The translations under genes were made by a program, and so were the position numbers. Below the pieces are notes generated by a model. That model was not told the origin of the DNA, did no database searches, and saw only the letters and a program-made list of their open reading frames with translations. A stretch of 64,000 nucleotides of DNA, from assembly GCF_900078315.1 (NCBI RefSeq), contig NZ_FKBS01000017.1:241649-305648 (forward strand), given 5' to 3'. Shown piece after piece: positions 52,146-61,983 of the stretch. The DNA is from Bordetella ansorpii. GTDB lineage: Bacteria > Pseudomonadota > Gammaproteobacteria > Burkholderiales > Burkholderiaceae_B. The stretch's first letter is position 1. Each line of letters opens with the position of its first letter.

Positions 52146-52233
52146 TGCCGATGTGAAGCCGCAGCGTGTCAGGAGGAATCCAGAACACGCGCGGCATTTT
52201 TTGCGTTGTACGCCACCAGCCTTGCAAGACGGA

Positions 52234-53514
52234 TCACGCCAACGCCCGCCCAATCTCGGCCAGTCGCCTGACGATGGGATCGATCACTGCGGCACGCGCC
52301 CCCAGTTGCTTGGCAATGGCGCCGAACCGTGGCGCCAATGACAGCATTCCATCGATGATGCCGGACGCCTGCGCAGGTTCGATCCGATAGGAATCGGCCA
52401 GGCGCAGCAGATCGGCCCTTACCGGATCCCTCGAACTTCCGCCGGCAAAGGTAAGCGTGTGATAGCCGCCCGGCCCTTCCATGTAGGTCAGGTCATAGGC
52501 CGGCGAAATCGCCCAACGCTGCCGCCCGTCGAGGATGAAGGCGAAGTTCTTGGCGTGATCATCGCGAACACTCATGGCGGCATTGAAGACTGCACGCGTA
52601 TAAGCCTGCAGGTAGTCGCTTTCAGGCACTCCCAAACGAGCCATCACCTCCGCGATATTGACGTAGTCCAGGCCAATCTCGCGATGCGAGAAGTGGATCA
52701 TCCCGCCAAGCGTGTGGCAATGCGTGCGGCACTGCCCCATACGATCAAAACGGCGTGTGGCGAACGCGGGCTTCCCATTGATGTCCAGCAAGCAGCTATC
52801 CATCACATCTAGCCCCGCTTCCCGTGCGCACTCCATGTAGGCCTGCTCCAGCACAGGGGCATCCACAGGCTCATCCCTGGCCGCGAACTTGATAAGCCAG
52901 GAGGAATAGCCCGCAGGCGCAATTCCGGTGGTTACCCTTGCCCGCCGCATGCTTGCGTCCAGATCCACCATGATCTTTGGCCGAGCGCCTTGAGGGGAAC
53001 TGCCCGCGGTCAAGAGGGCCCTGGAAACGTCTGCCAGCGCACCATCGATCGCGGCCTCCACCTCGTGGCCCAGCGCATCCAGGGAGATCTCACCCTCCGC
53101 GGCGCTCTCCATGACCGGCTTGAAGCTCAATGCGCCCCACGCCCGGTCGGCGATGAAAGCCAGGCGGGCCGCGGGCGAGATGAAGCGCGGATCGATCTCC
53201 TGCCGGACGATTGCCTTATCCATCAGGTACCGGCCCCAACCATCAGGAAGGGCGTCATTCAACAGCCCGGGCAAGCCTTCGAAATCCTGCGGGAGACTGC
53301 GCTGTTGCGCGCTCGACCAGACACCCTCGACGGTCGGCAGCACAAGGGGCGACAAACGGAGGTCCTGCGCGATGGCCTGATCGCTCCATTCAAAGAGGGT
53401 GCGCCGTGCAGAAACTTCATGGTTCAGGTGCCCCGCCAGCACGGGCTGCGCCAGATAATGAGCCCAGACCTGCACCCGATGAATCGGAGACGCCAACCAG
53501 GCTTTATCAAACAT
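52234..53514 (-). CDS. hipA: HipA-type serine/threonine kinase toxin
   Basis: The protein has 426 residues. The HipA pattern is complete: the N-terminal EGLPGLLNDALPDGWGR and a GSSPQGARPK nucleotide loop, Lys209 in SWLIKF, the catalytic loop SVRDDHAKNFAF (Asp318/319) and the metal Asp341 in SPAYDLTY. HipA toxins phosphorylate a tRNA synthetase or related target and slow growth. It starts at an ATG overlapping the antitoxin stop as TGATG. The length and intact motifs indicate an active toxin. Confidence 0.92.
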   Translation of the reverse strand: MFDKAWLASPIHRVQVWAHYLAQPVLAGHLNHEVSARRTLFEWSDQAIAQDLRLSPLVLPTVEGVWSSAQQRSLPQDFEGLPGLLNDALPDGWGRYLMDKAIVRQEIDPRFISPAARLAFIADRAWGALSFKPVMESAAEGEISLDALGHEVEAAIDGALADVSRALLTAGSSPQGARPKIMVDLDASMRRARVTTGIAPAGYSSWLIKFAARDEPVDAPVLEQAYMECAREAGLDVMDSCLLDINGKPAFATRRFDRMGQCRTHCHTLGGMIHFSHREIGLDYVNIAEVMARLGVPESDYLQAYTRAVFNAAMSVRDDHAKNFAFILDGRQRWAISPAYDLTYMEGPGGYHTLTFAGGSSRDPVRADLLRLADSYRIEPAQASGIIDGMLSLAPRFGAIAKQLGARAAVIDPIVRRLAEIGRALA

Positions 53515-53891
53515 CAGTTCCCCGCCTTGCTTCTGACTCGTTTATGGAGAGACGTTACCGACCCACCCATCTCCACATAGCGTTGGTGGGAATCGAGGTC
53601 AGGGAAATGAGGGGATTCGAGCATCCTGATAAGGTCGGAGCCATGCCCGAATGCAAGCAGCAGGCGCAGAAGGCTTTCACCTGAGATAGGGTCTCCCTTC
53701 TCCACGGCTTTGACGGTCTGCACCGAAACGCCAGCACGCTCTGCCACGTCGGCTTGCCGCCAGTCGAACGCCACGCGCTGTCGGCGCAGGCGTTCTCCGA
53801 TCTGCTGCGAGACCTCTGGCATGTCGCTCAGGGTCGGCTCGTAGCCCTGATCCGCCCGCAAAAGATCATCTAGTGTCTTCATAGACGGCAT
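53514..53891 (-). CDS. hipB: HipB-type antitoxin/repressor
   Basis: The protein has 125 residues. An XRE-family HTH covers about residues 30-85 (IGERLRRQRVAFDWRQADVAERAGVSVQTVKAVEKGDPISGESLLRLLLAFG). It should neutralise HipA and repress its own promoter. The ATG at 53891 has GAGGGG upstream. An inverted repeat GGTAT-N8-ATACC begins 18 bases upstream and is the probable operator. An upstream in-frame ATG at 53960 would include that operator and is rejected. Confidence 0.9.
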   Translation of the reverse strand: MPSMKTLDDLLRADQGYEPTLSDMPEVSQQIGERLRRQRVAFDWRQADVAERAGVSVQTVKAVEKGDPISGESLLRLLLAFGHGSDLIRMLESPHFPDLDSHQRYVEMGGSVTSLHKRVRSKAGN

Positions 53892-53908
53892 GGTATTCCC
53901 CTCAACAA

Positions 53909-53926
53909 GGTATTTCAACAGATACC
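53909..53926. promoter_or_regulatory. HipB-type operator
   Basis: GGTAT-ttcaacag-ATACC, flanked by AA and TT to give 7-base perfect arms (53907-53913, 53922-53928), has the same arm length and 8-base spacing as known HipB operators. A further GATACCC half-site lies at 53944-53950. It sits directly upstream of hipB. Confidence 0.65.
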
Positions 53927-54077
53927 TTATGGGGATCAAGGCTGATACCCATAGGAGCAAGAGGCAGGAGTTTGATTGAACTCGCCACTAACGTTTGATC
54001 GAGCAGACCGGACCCGCTACCGCCAATTCGATTTCCGTTCTTCTCTTTCAGCCCCTTCCACCACCCGCGCCGACTGC

Positions 54078-56288
54078 TCAGTCCTGCACCGCGCTCCCCG
54101 CCGCGGCGGCCCGCGCCACGTGCAGCTTCCTGTAGCTGTCGATCAGGCGGTGGTGCCTGTCCAACCCTTCCAGCTTCATGCTGGTGGGCGTCAAGCCGAA
54201 GAAGCGCACCGAGCCGTCCACGCTGCCCATGACCGCGTCCATCCGGCCGCGGCCGAACATGCGGCGGAAGTTGACCTCGTAGTCGTCCAGCTCCATCTCG
54301 TCATCGAGCACCACCTCCAGCACCACGTTCAAGGCCTGATAGAACAGCCGGCGCTCGACCGTGTTGTCGTTGTATTGCAGGAAGGCTTCGACGAATTCCT
54401 TTGCTGCCTCGAAGTCCTTCAAGGCCAGTTGGATCAGCAGCTTCAGCTCTAGAACGGTCAATTGGCCCCAGACGGTGTTCTCGTCGAACTCGATGCCGAT
54501 CAGCGTAGCGATGTCCAGGTAGTCGTCCAGGTCGTTGGACTCCAGGCGTTCGAGCAGCGCGGCCAGGGCCGCATCGTCCAGACGGTGCAGGTTCAGGATA
54601 TCTTCGCGGAACAACAGCGCCTTGTTGGTGTTGTCCCAGATCAGATCGTCCACCGGGTAGATCTCGGAATAGCCCGGCACCAGAATCCGGCAGGCCACGG
54701 CGCCCAGTTGGTCATAGGCGGCCGTGTAGACCTCCTTACCCATGTCCGCAAGAATGCCGAACAAGGTAGCGGCTTCCTGGGCATTGGAGTCTTCTCCCTG
54801 GCCCGAGAAATCCCACTCCACGAACTCGAAATCGGCCTTGGCGCTGAAGAAGCGCCACGACACCAGGCCGCTGGAGTCGATGAAGTGCTCGACGAAGTTA
54901 TGCTCGTCCGTCACCGACTCGCTGGAGAAAGTGGGCGCCGGCAGATCGTTCAGGCCTTCGATGCTGCGGCCTTGCAGCAGTTCGGTCAGGCTGCGCTCCA
55001 CGGCCACTTGCAGGCTGGGGTGCGCGCCGAACGAGGCGAAGACGCCGCCCGTCTTCGGATTCATCAGGGTGACGCACATGACGGGATAGGTTCCGCCCAG
55101 CGACGCATCCTTCACCAGCACCGGGAAGCCTTGCTCTTCCAGGGCCTGGATGCCAGCCAGGATGCTGGGGTACTTGGCCAGCACCTCTTGCGGCACGTCG
55201 GGCAAGGCGATCTCGCCTTCCAGGATTTCGCGCTTGACCGCCCGCTCGAAGATTTCGGACAGGCACTGCACCTGCGCCTCGACCAGCGTGTTGCCGGCAC
55301 TCATGCCGTTGCTGACGAACAGGTTTTCGATCAGGTTGGACGGGAAATACACTGTCTCGCCGTCCGATTGCCGCACAAAGGGCAGCGAGCAGATGCCGCG
55401 CTCGGTATTGCCGGAGTTGGTGTCGTACAGATGCGTGCCCAGCAGCTCGCCATCCGGGTTGTAGATGTCCAGGCAGTACTCATCCAGGATCTCTGCGGGC
55501 AGCTTGCCCTTCTTGCCCGGCTTGAACCAGCGCTCGTTCGGGTAATGCACGAACGGTGCGTTGGCGATGTCCTCGCCCCAGAACACGCCCGCGTAGAAGT
55601 GATTGCAGTTCAGGCGCTCGATGTATTCGCCCAGGGCCGATGCCAAGGCGCTTTCCTTGGTGGCGCCCTTGCCGTTGGTGAAGCACATCGGCGAGTGCGC
55701 GTCGCGGATATGCAGCGACCATACGTTGGGGACCAGGTTGCGCCACGAGGCGATCTCGATCTTGATGCCCAGGGCCGCCAGGATGCCCGTCATGTTGGCG
55801 ATGGTTTCTTCCAGCGGCAGGTCCTTGCCGGGGATGAAGGTGCGGGCTTCGGCGTCGGGCTTGATCGTCAGCAGCGATTGAGCGTCGGCATCCAGGTTCT
55901 CGACTTCCTCGATGACGAAGTCGGGGCCGGCCTGGACCACCTTCTTGACGGTGCAGCGCTCGATCGAGCGCAGGATGCCGCGGCGGTCTGCCTCTTCTAT
56001 GTCCGCCGGCAGTTCGACCTGGATCTTGAAAATCTGCTGGTAGCGATTTTCCGGATCGACGATGTTGTTCTGCGACAGGCGGATATTTTCGGTGGGGATA
56101 TTGCGCGTGACGCAGTAGAGCTTCACAAAGTAGGCCGCGCACAATGCCGAGGATGCCAGGAAATAGTCGAACGGTCCCGGCGCCGAGCCATCGCCTTTGT
56201 AGCGGATCGGCTGATCCGCCACGACCGTGAAGTCGTCGAACTTCGCTTCGAGACGCAGCTTATCGAGAAAATTGACTTTGATTTCCAT
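54078..56288 (-). CDS. OsmC-YcaO fusion protein
   Basis: The protein has 736 residues. Residues 1 to about 135 form an OsmC-like domain with both conserved Cys (Cys50 in SSALCAAYF, Cys112 in ERCTVKK), the pair used for thiol peroxidase chemistry. A YcaO domain spans about 160-560. It has the ATP-site signatures GKGATKESALASALGEYIER and GMSAGNTLVEAQ followed by LSEIFERA. A helical C-terminal domain of about 150 residues follows. YcaO enzymes phosphorylate an amide backbone to form azolines or thioamides, or act with sulfur donors; E. coli YcaO is linked to ribosomal protein S12 methylthiolation. It stands alone, downstream of the hipBA cassette and convergent to nothing. Confidence 0.9.
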   Translation of the reverse strand: MEIKVNFLDKLRLEAKFDDFTVVADQPIRYKGDGSAPGPFDYFLASSALCAAYFVKLYCVTRNIPTENIRLSQNNIVDPENRYQQIFKIQVELPADIEEADRRGILRSIERCTVKKVVQAGPDFVIEEVENLDADAQSLLTIKPDAEARTFIPGKDLPLEETIANMTGILAALGIKIEIASWRNLVPNVWSLHIRDAHSPMCFTNGKGATKESALASALGEYIERLNCNHFYAGVFWGEDIANAPFVHYPNERWFKPGKKGKLPAEILDEYCLDIYNPDGELLGTHLYDTNSGNTERGICSLPFVRQSDGETVYFPSNLIENLFVSNGMSAGNTLVEAQVQCLSEIFERAVKREILEGEIALPDVPQEVLAKYPSILAGIQALEEQGFPVLVKDASLGGTYPVMCVTLMNPKTGGVFASFGAHPSLQVAVERSLTELLQGRSIEGLNDLPAPTFSSESVTDEHNFVEHFIDSSGLVSWRFFSAKADFEFVEWDFSGQGEDSNAQEAATLFGILADMGKEVYTAAYDQLGAVACRILVPGYSEIYPVDDLIWDNTNKALLFREDILNLHRLDDAALAALLERLESNDLDDYLDIATLIGIEFDENTVWGQLTVLELKLLIQLALKDFEAAKEFVEAFLQYNDNTVERRLFYQALNVVLEVVLDDEMELDDYEVNFRRMFGRGRMDAVMGSVDGSVRFFGLTPTSMKLEGLDRHHRLIDSYRKLHVARAAAAGSAVQD

Positions 56289-56403
56289 GGTGAAACTCTG
56301 AAAGTGGTGCGGGAAGCGCCTGTCCGTATTCTGGTGCTCGGGGCGGTCAAAAATTGCCAGACGCGAGTGCTCGCAGCACCATGGCGCCCCTCTCATTCAA
56401 ATC

Positions 56404-56440
56404 AAAAGGGCCGAGACCTGTGTGATACAGGACTCAGCCC
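56404..56440 (-). terminator. Intrinsic terminator after guaA
   Basis: On the minus strand, GGGC-a-GAG-a-CCTGT-type arms (56440-56428 and 56420-56408, two mismatches) form a stem around a 5-base loop, followed by TTTT (56407-56404). It is about 92 bases after the guaA stop. The region 56441-56531 between them has no gene, and neither does 56289-56403, which should contain the promoter of the OsmC-YcaO gene. Confidence 0.55.
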
Positions 56441-56531
56441 AGTCTCGCTTAGCCTTGACTACCGAACGTTATGAGTCCGTTCATGGCACGGCTTTCATGG
56501 TCGATCCACCAGCGAGTATTGCTGCGGGAAG

Positions 56532-58124
56532 TTATTCCCACTCAATCGTCGCCGGCGGCTTGCTCGACACGTCGTACACCACCCGATTGATCCCACGCAC
56601 TTCGTTGATAATCCGCGACGACACCTTCGCCAGCAACGCATGCGGCAACGGCGCCCAATCAGCCGTCATGAAGTCGAACGTCTGCACGGCACGCAGCGCA
56701 ACCACGTACTCATACGTACGCCCATCCCCCATCACCCCCACCGACTTCACCGGCAGGAACACGGCAAACGCCTGCGACGTCATGTCGTACCAGCTCTTGC
56801 CGCTGTTCTCATCGATGGTGCTGCGCAACTCTTCGATGAAGATCGCATCCGCACGGCGCAGCAGATCAGCGAATTCCTTCTTCACCTCACCCAGGATACG
56901 CACGCCCAACCCCGGGCCCGGGAACGGATGGCGATACACCATCGACGGCGGCAGGCCCAGCGCCACCCCCAGCTCGCGGACTTCGTCCTTGAACAGCTCA
57001 CGCAGCGGTTCGAGCAGTTGCAGGTTCAGCGTATCCGGCAACCCACCCACATTGTGGTGCGACTTGATGGACGTCGCCTTGCCCGTCTTGGCGCCAGCCG
57101 ACTCGATGACATCGGGATAGATCGTGCCCTGAGCCAGCCACTTGGCGCTCTTGAGCTTGCCCGCCTCGGCCTGGAACACCTCGACGAACTCACGCCCGAT
57201 GATCTTGCGCTTGGCTTCCGGATCCGCCTGACCCGCCAGCTTGCCCATGAACTGCTCGGTGGCATCGACGTGAATGATCTTCACGCCCATGTTCTCGGCG
57301 AAGGTCTGCATGACCTGCTTGCCTTCGTCCAGACGCAAGAGGCCGTGGTCGACGAACACGCACGTCAGCTGGTCGCCGATGGCCTTGTGGATCAGCGCGG
57401 CGGCGACGGACGAGTCCACGCCGCCCGACAGGCCCAGGATGACTTCGTCGGCACCGACCTGCTCGCGGATGCGGGCGACGGCTTCCTCGACGTAGTCGGG
57501 CATGTTCCAGTCGCCCGTGCATCCGCAGATGTCGTTGACGAAGCGGCCCAGCATCGCCTTGCCCTGGACGGTGTGCGTGACCTCGGGGTGGAACTGCACG
57601 GCGTAGAAGCCGCGGTCTTCGTCGGCCATGCCGGCGATGGGGCAGGACGGCGTGGAGGCCATCAGCTTGAAGCCCGGCGGCAGTTCGGTGACCTTGTCGC
57701 CGTGGCTCATCCAGACCTTCAGCATGCCGTGGCCTTCGGGCGTGGTGAAGTCGGCCAGGCCTTCGAGCAGCTTGGTGTGGCCCTGGGCGCGCACTTCGGC
57801 GTAGCCGAATTCGCGGTGGTCGGAGTAGCTGACCTTGCCGCCCAATTGGTGCGCCATGGACTGCATGCCATAGCAAATGCCCAGCACCGGCACGCCCAGT
57901 TCGAACACGGCGGCGGGCACGCGCAGCGAGCCTTCGTCGTAGGCCGAGGCATGGCTGCCCGACAGGATGACACCACGCACGCCGGCTTCCTTCTGGGCAC
58001 GGACGAAGTTGTCGTCCACGTCGCCGGGATGGATCTCGGAATAGACGCCGGCCTCGCGGACGCGGCGGGCGATCAACTGGGTAACTTGCGAACCGTAGTC
58101 CAGGATGAGAATGCGCTGGTGCAT
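56532..58124 (-). CDS. guaA: GMP synthase (glutamine-hydrolysing)
   Basis: The protein has 530 residues, typical length. The class I glutamine amidotransferase domain has the catalytic Cys in LGICYGMQ and the His/Glu pair in FHPEV (residues about 175-190). The ATP pyrophosphatase domain contains the P-loop [10 protein letters not shown], and the C-terminal dimerisation domain ends with [24 protein letters not shown]. It makes GMP from XMP, the last step after IMP dehydrogenase. It lies 86 bases downstream of guaB on the same strand. Confidence 0.97.
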   Translation of the reverse strand: MHQRILILDYGSQVTQLIARRVREAGVYSEIHPGDVDDNFVRAQKEAGVRGVILSGSHASAYDEGSLRVPAAVFELGVPVLGICYGMQSMAHQLGGKVSYSDHREFGYAEVRAQGHTKLLEGLADFTTPEGHGMLKVWMSHGDKVTELPPGFKLMASTPSCPIAGMADEDRGFYAVQFHPEVTHTVQGKAMLGRFVNDICGCTGDWNMPDYVEEAVARIREQVGADEVILGLSGGVDSSVAAALIHKAIGDQLTCVFVDHGLLRLDEGKQVMQTFAENMGVKIIHVDATEQFMGKLAGQADPEAKRKIIGREFVEVFQAEAGKLKSAKWLAQGTIYPDVIESAGAKTGKATSIKSHHNVGGLPDTLNLQLLEPLRELFKDEVRELGVALGLPPSMVYRHPFPGPGLGVRILGEVKKEFADLLRRADAIFIEELRSTIDENSGKSWYDMTSQAFAVFLPVKSVGVMGDGRTYEYVVALRAVQTFDFMTADWAPLPHALLAKVSSRIINEVRGINRVVYDVSSKPPATIEWE

Positions 58125-58210
58125 GGTGACTCTGCCGGTTGTAAATGAAGCGCACCGGCCAGAACGGTTGTCCTGCCGGTGCGTGAGTATTGCGTAAGGA
58201 TAGACTGGGA

Positions 58211-59671
58211 TCAGTCGGCGCGGTAGTTGGGCGCTTCCTTGGTGATCTGGACGTCGTGGACGTGCGACTCGCGGAAGCCCGCGGAGGTGATCTGCACGAA
58301 CTCGCTCTTGGTGCGCATGTCGTCGATCGTGGCGCAGCCGCAGTAGCCCATGGAAGCACGGATGCCGCCGACCATCTGGTAGATGATGGCCAGGACACTG
58401 CCCTTGTAGGGGACGCGGCCTTCGATGCCTTCGGGGACCAGCTTGTCGGCGTTGTTGGCCGGATCCTGGAAGTAGCGGTCGGCCGAACCGTCGGCCATGG
58501 CGCCCAGGCTGCCCATGCCGCGGTACGACTTGTACGAACGGCCCTGGAACAGCACGACTTCGCCCGGCGCCTCTTCGGTGCCGGCGAACATGCCGCCCAT
58601 CATGCAGGCGGACGCGCCAGCCGCCAGGGCCTTGGCGATGTCGCCCGAGTAACGGATGCCGCCGTCGGCGATGAGGGGGATGCCGGTGCCTTCGAGGGCG
58701 CTGGCCACGTCGGAGATGGCGGTGATCTGCGGCACGCCGACGCCGGCGACGACGCGGGTGGTGCAGATGGAGCCGGGGCCGATACCGACCTTGACGCCGT
58801 CGGCGCCGTGGTCAGCCAGGGCGCGCGCGGCGGCGGCGGTGGCGATGTTGCCGCCGATGACTTCGACCTTGGGGAAGTTCTGCTTGACCCAGCGCACGCG
58901 GTCGAGCACGCCCTTGGAGTGGCCGTGGGCGGTGTCGACGATGATGACGTCGACGCCGGCGGCGACCAGCTTCTCGACGCGCTCTTCGGTGCCGTCACCC
59001 ACGCCGACCGCGGCGCCGACGCGCAGCTGGCCCAGGGCGTCTTTGTTGGCGACCGGGTGTTCGGTGTTCTTGACGATGTCCTTGACGGTGGCCAGGCCGC
59101 GCAGCTCGAAGGCGTCGTTGACGATGAGCACGCGCTCCAGGCGATGCTTGTGCATCAGGGCCTGGGCTTCGGTCAGCGTGGCGCCTTCCTTCATGGTGAT
59201 CAGGCGTTCCTGCGGCGTCATGATGTTGCGCAGGGGCTGGTCGAGGCGGTCTTCGAAACGCAGGTCGCGGTTGGTGACGATGCCGACCAGCTTCTTGCCC
59301 TCGACGACCGGCAGGCCGGAGAAGCCGTGCTGGCGCTGCAACGCGATGGCGTCGCGGACCTTCATGTCGGGCGACACGGTGACAGGGTCGATGACGATGC
59401 CGAACTCGTGGCGCTTGACGCGGGAGACTTCGCGCGCCTGGGCGTCGGCCGACAGGTTCTTGTGGATGATCCCGATACCGCCTTCCTGCGCCATGGCGAT
59501 GGCCAGGCGCGCCTCGGTCACCGTGTCCATTGCGGCGGACACGAGCGGAATATTGAGGGTGATGTTGCGGGTGAGACGGGTAACGAGGGAGGTGTCGCGC
59601 GGCAACACCTCGGAGTAAGCAGGCACCAGCAACACATCGTCGAAGGTGAGCGCTTGTTGGACGAGACGCAT
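58211..59671 (-). CDS. guaB: IMP dehydrogenase
   Basis: The protein has 486 residues. The N-terminal [22 protein letters not shown] is diagnostic. Two CBS domains occupy about 95-210 ([22 protein letters not shown] and [21 protein letters not shown]). The barrel holds [10 protein letters not shown], the catalytic-Cys loop [13 protein letters not shown] and the flap [12 protein letters not shown]. It oxidises IMP to XMP with NAD. It starts at the ATG at 59671 and is first of the guaB-guaA pair. Confidence 0.97.
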   Translation of the reverse strand: MRLVQQALTFDDVLLVPAYSEVLPRDTSLVTRLTRNITLNIPLVSAAMDTVTEARLAIAMAQEGGIGIIHKNLSADAQAREVSRVKRHEFGIVIDPVTVSPDMKVRDAIALQRQHGFSGLPVVEGKKLVGIVTNRDLRFEDRLDQPLRNIMTPQERLITMKEGATLTEAQALMHKHRLERVLIVNDAFELRGLATVKDIVKNTEHPVANKDALGQLRVGAAVGVGDGTEERVEKLVAAGVDVIIVDTAHGHSKGVLDRVRWVKQNFPKVEVIGGNIATAAAARALADHGADGVKVGIGPGSICTTRVVAGVGVPQITAISDVASALEGTGIPLIADGGIRYSGDIAKALAAGASACMMGGMFAGTEEAPGEVVLFQGRSYKSYRGMGSLGAMADGSADRYFQDPANNADKLVPEGIEGRVPYKGSVLAIIYQMVGGIRASMGYCGCATIDDMRTKSEFVQITSAGFRESHVHDVQITKEAPNYRAD

Positions 59672-59893
59672 GGGGAACTCCGGGCGCAAAGCAGGATTAT
59701 ACGCCCTGGCGATGTTTTTTCTAGGTGTTCTCCCTAAGATCGACAGGGGTGTTGCCCGGATTGCGTCGAAATGTTGGCGGGACGCATCACGCTGACGGGA
59801 GCATGAACGCCCTTCCTCCTGCCCGGCCGCCGAATCGCCCCGGTTACACTGCCAGCTTTACGCGCCCGCGCGGCGCCCCGCGTTGCGTCCCCG

Positions 59894-60745
59894 ATGTCTT
59901 CCGATACCCACGAAATCCGCCCTGGCCAATCCATCGAGCTGCTGAAGGCGCTGCACATCCTGACGCGCGACGGCAAGATGAACCAGGACAGCCGCCGCAA
60001 GCTCAAGCAGGTCTATCACCTGTTCCAGTTCATCGAGCCGCTGCTCAAGGAAGTGAAGGACGCCCAGGGCACGGTCAGCCTGGTCGACCACGGCGCGGGC
60101 AAGTCGTACCTGGGCTTCATCCTGTACGACCTGTTCTTCAAGGACTTGAAGGACGATTCGCACATCTACGGCATCGAGACGCGCGACGAACTGGTGCAGC
60201 GTTCGCGCGAGCTGGCCCACCGCCTGGGCTTCGGCGGCATGTCGTTCCTGAATCTGTCGGTGGCGGACTCGATCGAGTCGAAAGCCCTGCCCGTCAGAAT
60301 CGACGTGGTGACGGCTCTGCATGCCTGTGACACGGCCACCGACGACGCCCTGCGCTTCGCGCTGAAGAAGCAGGCGCGCCACATCGTGGTGGTGCCATGC
60401 TGCCAGGCCGAAGTGGCGGGCGTGCTGCGCCGGCACAAACAGACGGCGCTGGCCGATCCGCTGGCCGAGATCTGGCGTCATCCGCTGCACACGCGCGAGT
60501 TCGGCAGCCAGATCACCAACGTGCTGCGTTGCCTGCAACTGGAGGCGCACGGCTATCAGGTCAGCGTGACCGAGCTGGTGGGCTGGGAGCACTCGATGAA
60601 GAACGAGCTGATCGTGGCGCAGTACAAGGCGGACCGCCCGCGCCGCAAGCCAGCCGAACGGCTGGCGGAGATCCTGGACCGGATCGGGCTGCAGGAATTG
60701 AAGGATCGGTTCTTCGTGCCGCAAGCGGCGGACAAGGCTGCTTGA
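59894..60745 (+). CDS. SAM-dependent methyltransferase (class I)
   Basis: The protein has 283 residues. The SAM-binding region reads VSLVDHGAGKSYLGFILYDLF (motif I), IYGIETRDELV (acidic second motif) and DVVTALHACDTATDDALRFAL, followed by HIVVVPCCQAEV. The DHGAGKSYLGF and LHACDTATDDA segments are shared by bacterial and eukaryotic methyltransferase-like proteins annotated as tRNA or unknown-substrate enzymes. It is divergent from guaB, with 222 bases between. The target is unknown. Confidence 0.85.
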   Translation: MSSDTHEIRPGQSIELLKALHILTRDGKMNQDSRRKLKQVYHLFQFIEPLLKEVKDAQGTVSLVDHGAGKSYLGFILYDLFFKDLKDDSHIYGIETRDELVQRSRELAHRLGFGGMSFLNLSVADSIESKALPVRIDVVTALHACDTATDDALRFALKKQARHIVVVPCCQAEVAGVLRRHKQTALADPLAEIWRHPLHTREFGSQITNVLRCLQLEAHGYQVSVTELVGWEHSMKNELIVAQYKADRPRRKPAERLAEILDRIGLQELKDRFFVPQAADKAA

Positions 60746-60832
60746 GAGCGCCGGGAACGGGACACCCGACGGTCCTGCCCCGTTTTGTCCACCCTGTTCT
60801 TCGCTACGCCGGGTGCATCAGTCCGATAAGTT

Positions 60833-60851
60833 CATTGCGACCATCGCAATG
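60833..60851. terminator. Short perfect hairpin downstream of the methyltransferase gene
   Basis: CATTGCGA-cca-TCGCAATG is a perfect 8-base inverted repeat 88 bases after the methyltransferase stop, followed by TTGT. It could be a weak terminator or a small operator. The remainder of 60746-61005 shows nothing else I can identify. Confidence 0.3.
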
Positions 60852-61005
60852 TTGTCACTGACGGCTACGCTTGGCTGATCCGTGCTTGGTGCGCGCACAC
60901 CGCAGGCGACGCCGGTAGTGTCGTGAAAGTGTCCCTTGGCCGGCTGACTGCCGCAACGCTCGGCGCTAATCTGCACGCCTGCCGAATCACTTTCAGGACG
61001 TCGCC

Positions 61006-61362
61006 GTGCCACGAACCATGCCAGCCTTCGACACACTGCAGTATGCAAACCGTCTGTCCCAGGCAGGTGCCAGCGAACCTCAAGCCAATGCCCAATCCGA
61101 TGCACTCGCGCACGTCCTGGAGACCGCCATGCAAGATCTTGCCACCCATCAAGACCTCGAATCCGCCACCGCCACGCTGCGGGCCGAAACCAAGCAGCTG
61201 GCCGCTGAACTTCGTGGCGAAATGAAGCAACTGTCGGCGGAGCTGCGCGGCGAAATGAAGCAACTGTCCGCGGAACTCCGCGGCGAACTCGGCGCGGTGC
61301 GATGGATCCTCGGCACCCTCTGCACGGGGGTCGCCGCCCTGATCGTCAAATCGTTCATCTGA
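61006..61362 (+). CDS. DUF1640-like coiled-coil protein with one membrane anchor
   Basis: The protein has 118 residues. The opening FDTLQYANRLSQAGASEPQANAQSDALA matches DUF1640/CCDC90-like proteins. A coiled coil of about 45 residues follows, ending in a hydrophobic anchor (LGTLCTGVAALIVKSFI). The coiled coil is built partly from three 11-residue units reading KQLxAELRGEM. The GTG at 61006 has CAGGA at seven bases; an ATG at 61018 is an alternative. Its role is unknown; it probably oligomerises at the inner membrane. Confidence 0.78.
   Translation: MPRTMPAFDTLQYANRLSQAGASEPQANAQSDALAHVLETAMQDLATHQDLESATATLRAETKQLAAELRGEMKQLSAELRGEMKQLSAELRGELGAVRWILGTLCTGVAALIVKSFI
61192..61290 (+). repeat. 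Three in-frame 33-base tandem units
   Basis: Units at 61192-61224, 61225-61257 and 61258-61290 each encode KQL-(A/S)-AELRGE plus one residue and differ by a few synonymous bases. They lengthen the coiled coil of the DUF1640-like protein by 11 residues each, equal to three helical turns, so copy-number change keeps frame and phase. Confidence 0.8.
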
Positions 61363-61386
61363 CGACCAGGCGACCCGACACGCCTT

Positions 61387-61950
61387 TCAAGCGCCCGCCA
61401 TCAACTTCTTCCACCCTTCCAGGCCCAGCTGCTGCATCGTCTCGATGTTCTTCTCGTAGATGCTTTCGGGCTCGGGGAAGGCGTCCACCGCGCGTTCGAC
61501 GCTGTCTTCCCGCAGCAGGTGCAGGATCGGATACGGTGAACGGTTGGTGTAGTTCTCGATGTCGTCGACGTGGGTGTCGGCGAACTGGAACCGGGGGTGG
61601 AAAGTGGCCACCTGGAGGGTGCCCACCAGGCGCATGCGCTTCAACAATCTGTCGGACAAGTCCTCGAATTCGTTGAAGTCGAGAAAGTCGTCCAACGCGT
61701 CGGGCAGGATGAGCAGCGTCGTGTCGACGGTCTCGGGGTCGGTTTCATGCAGGCGCAGCAGTTCGTCTTCCAGGTCGGTCAACACGCCTTCGGCGTCAAT
61801 GGCTGCGCTTACGGCGTAGCGCACCTGGTCCTTCACGTACACCGCCTTGGCGAACGGACAGAGGTTCAGGCCGATCACGGCCTTTTCCAGCCAATGGCGG
61901 GTGGCGTCGGCCACCTCGCGGGCGGTCACATCATCGGGGGGCAAGATCAT
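61387..61950 (-). CDS. DUF1415 family protein
   Basis: The protein has 187 residues. It contains RHWLEKAVIGLNLCPFAKAVYVKDQVRY near the N terminus, then TTLLILPDALDDFLDFNEF and a histidine-containing TFHPRFQFADTHVDDIENYTNRSPYPILHLLRE. This layout is the DUF1415 family, common in proteobacteria and of unknown function. The conserved Cys and His residues suggest a metal or thiol site. Its stop lies close to the convergent DUF1640-like gene, and the upstream peptidase gene ends 33 bases before its start. Confidence 0.88.
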   Translation of the reverse strand: MILPPDDVTAREVADATRHWLEKAVIGLNLCPFAKAVYVKDQVRYAVSAAIDAEGVLTDLEDELLRLHETDPETVDTTLLILPDALDDFLDFNEFEDLSDRLLKRMRLVGTLQVATFHPRFQFADTHVDDIENYTNRSPYPILHLLREDSVERAVDAFPEPESIYEKNIETMQQLGLEGWKKLMAGA

Positions 61951-61983
61951 GCCGGTTCCTTGGTGCAGCGATTGAACACGGCA

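Noticed and set aside
54078-56288. YcaO gene as the core of a thiazole/oxazole peptide cluster
   Set aside because: No precursor peptide, E1-like partner, dehydrogenase or exporter lies nearby, and the C terminus lacks the proline-rich ending of azoline-forming cyclodehydratases.
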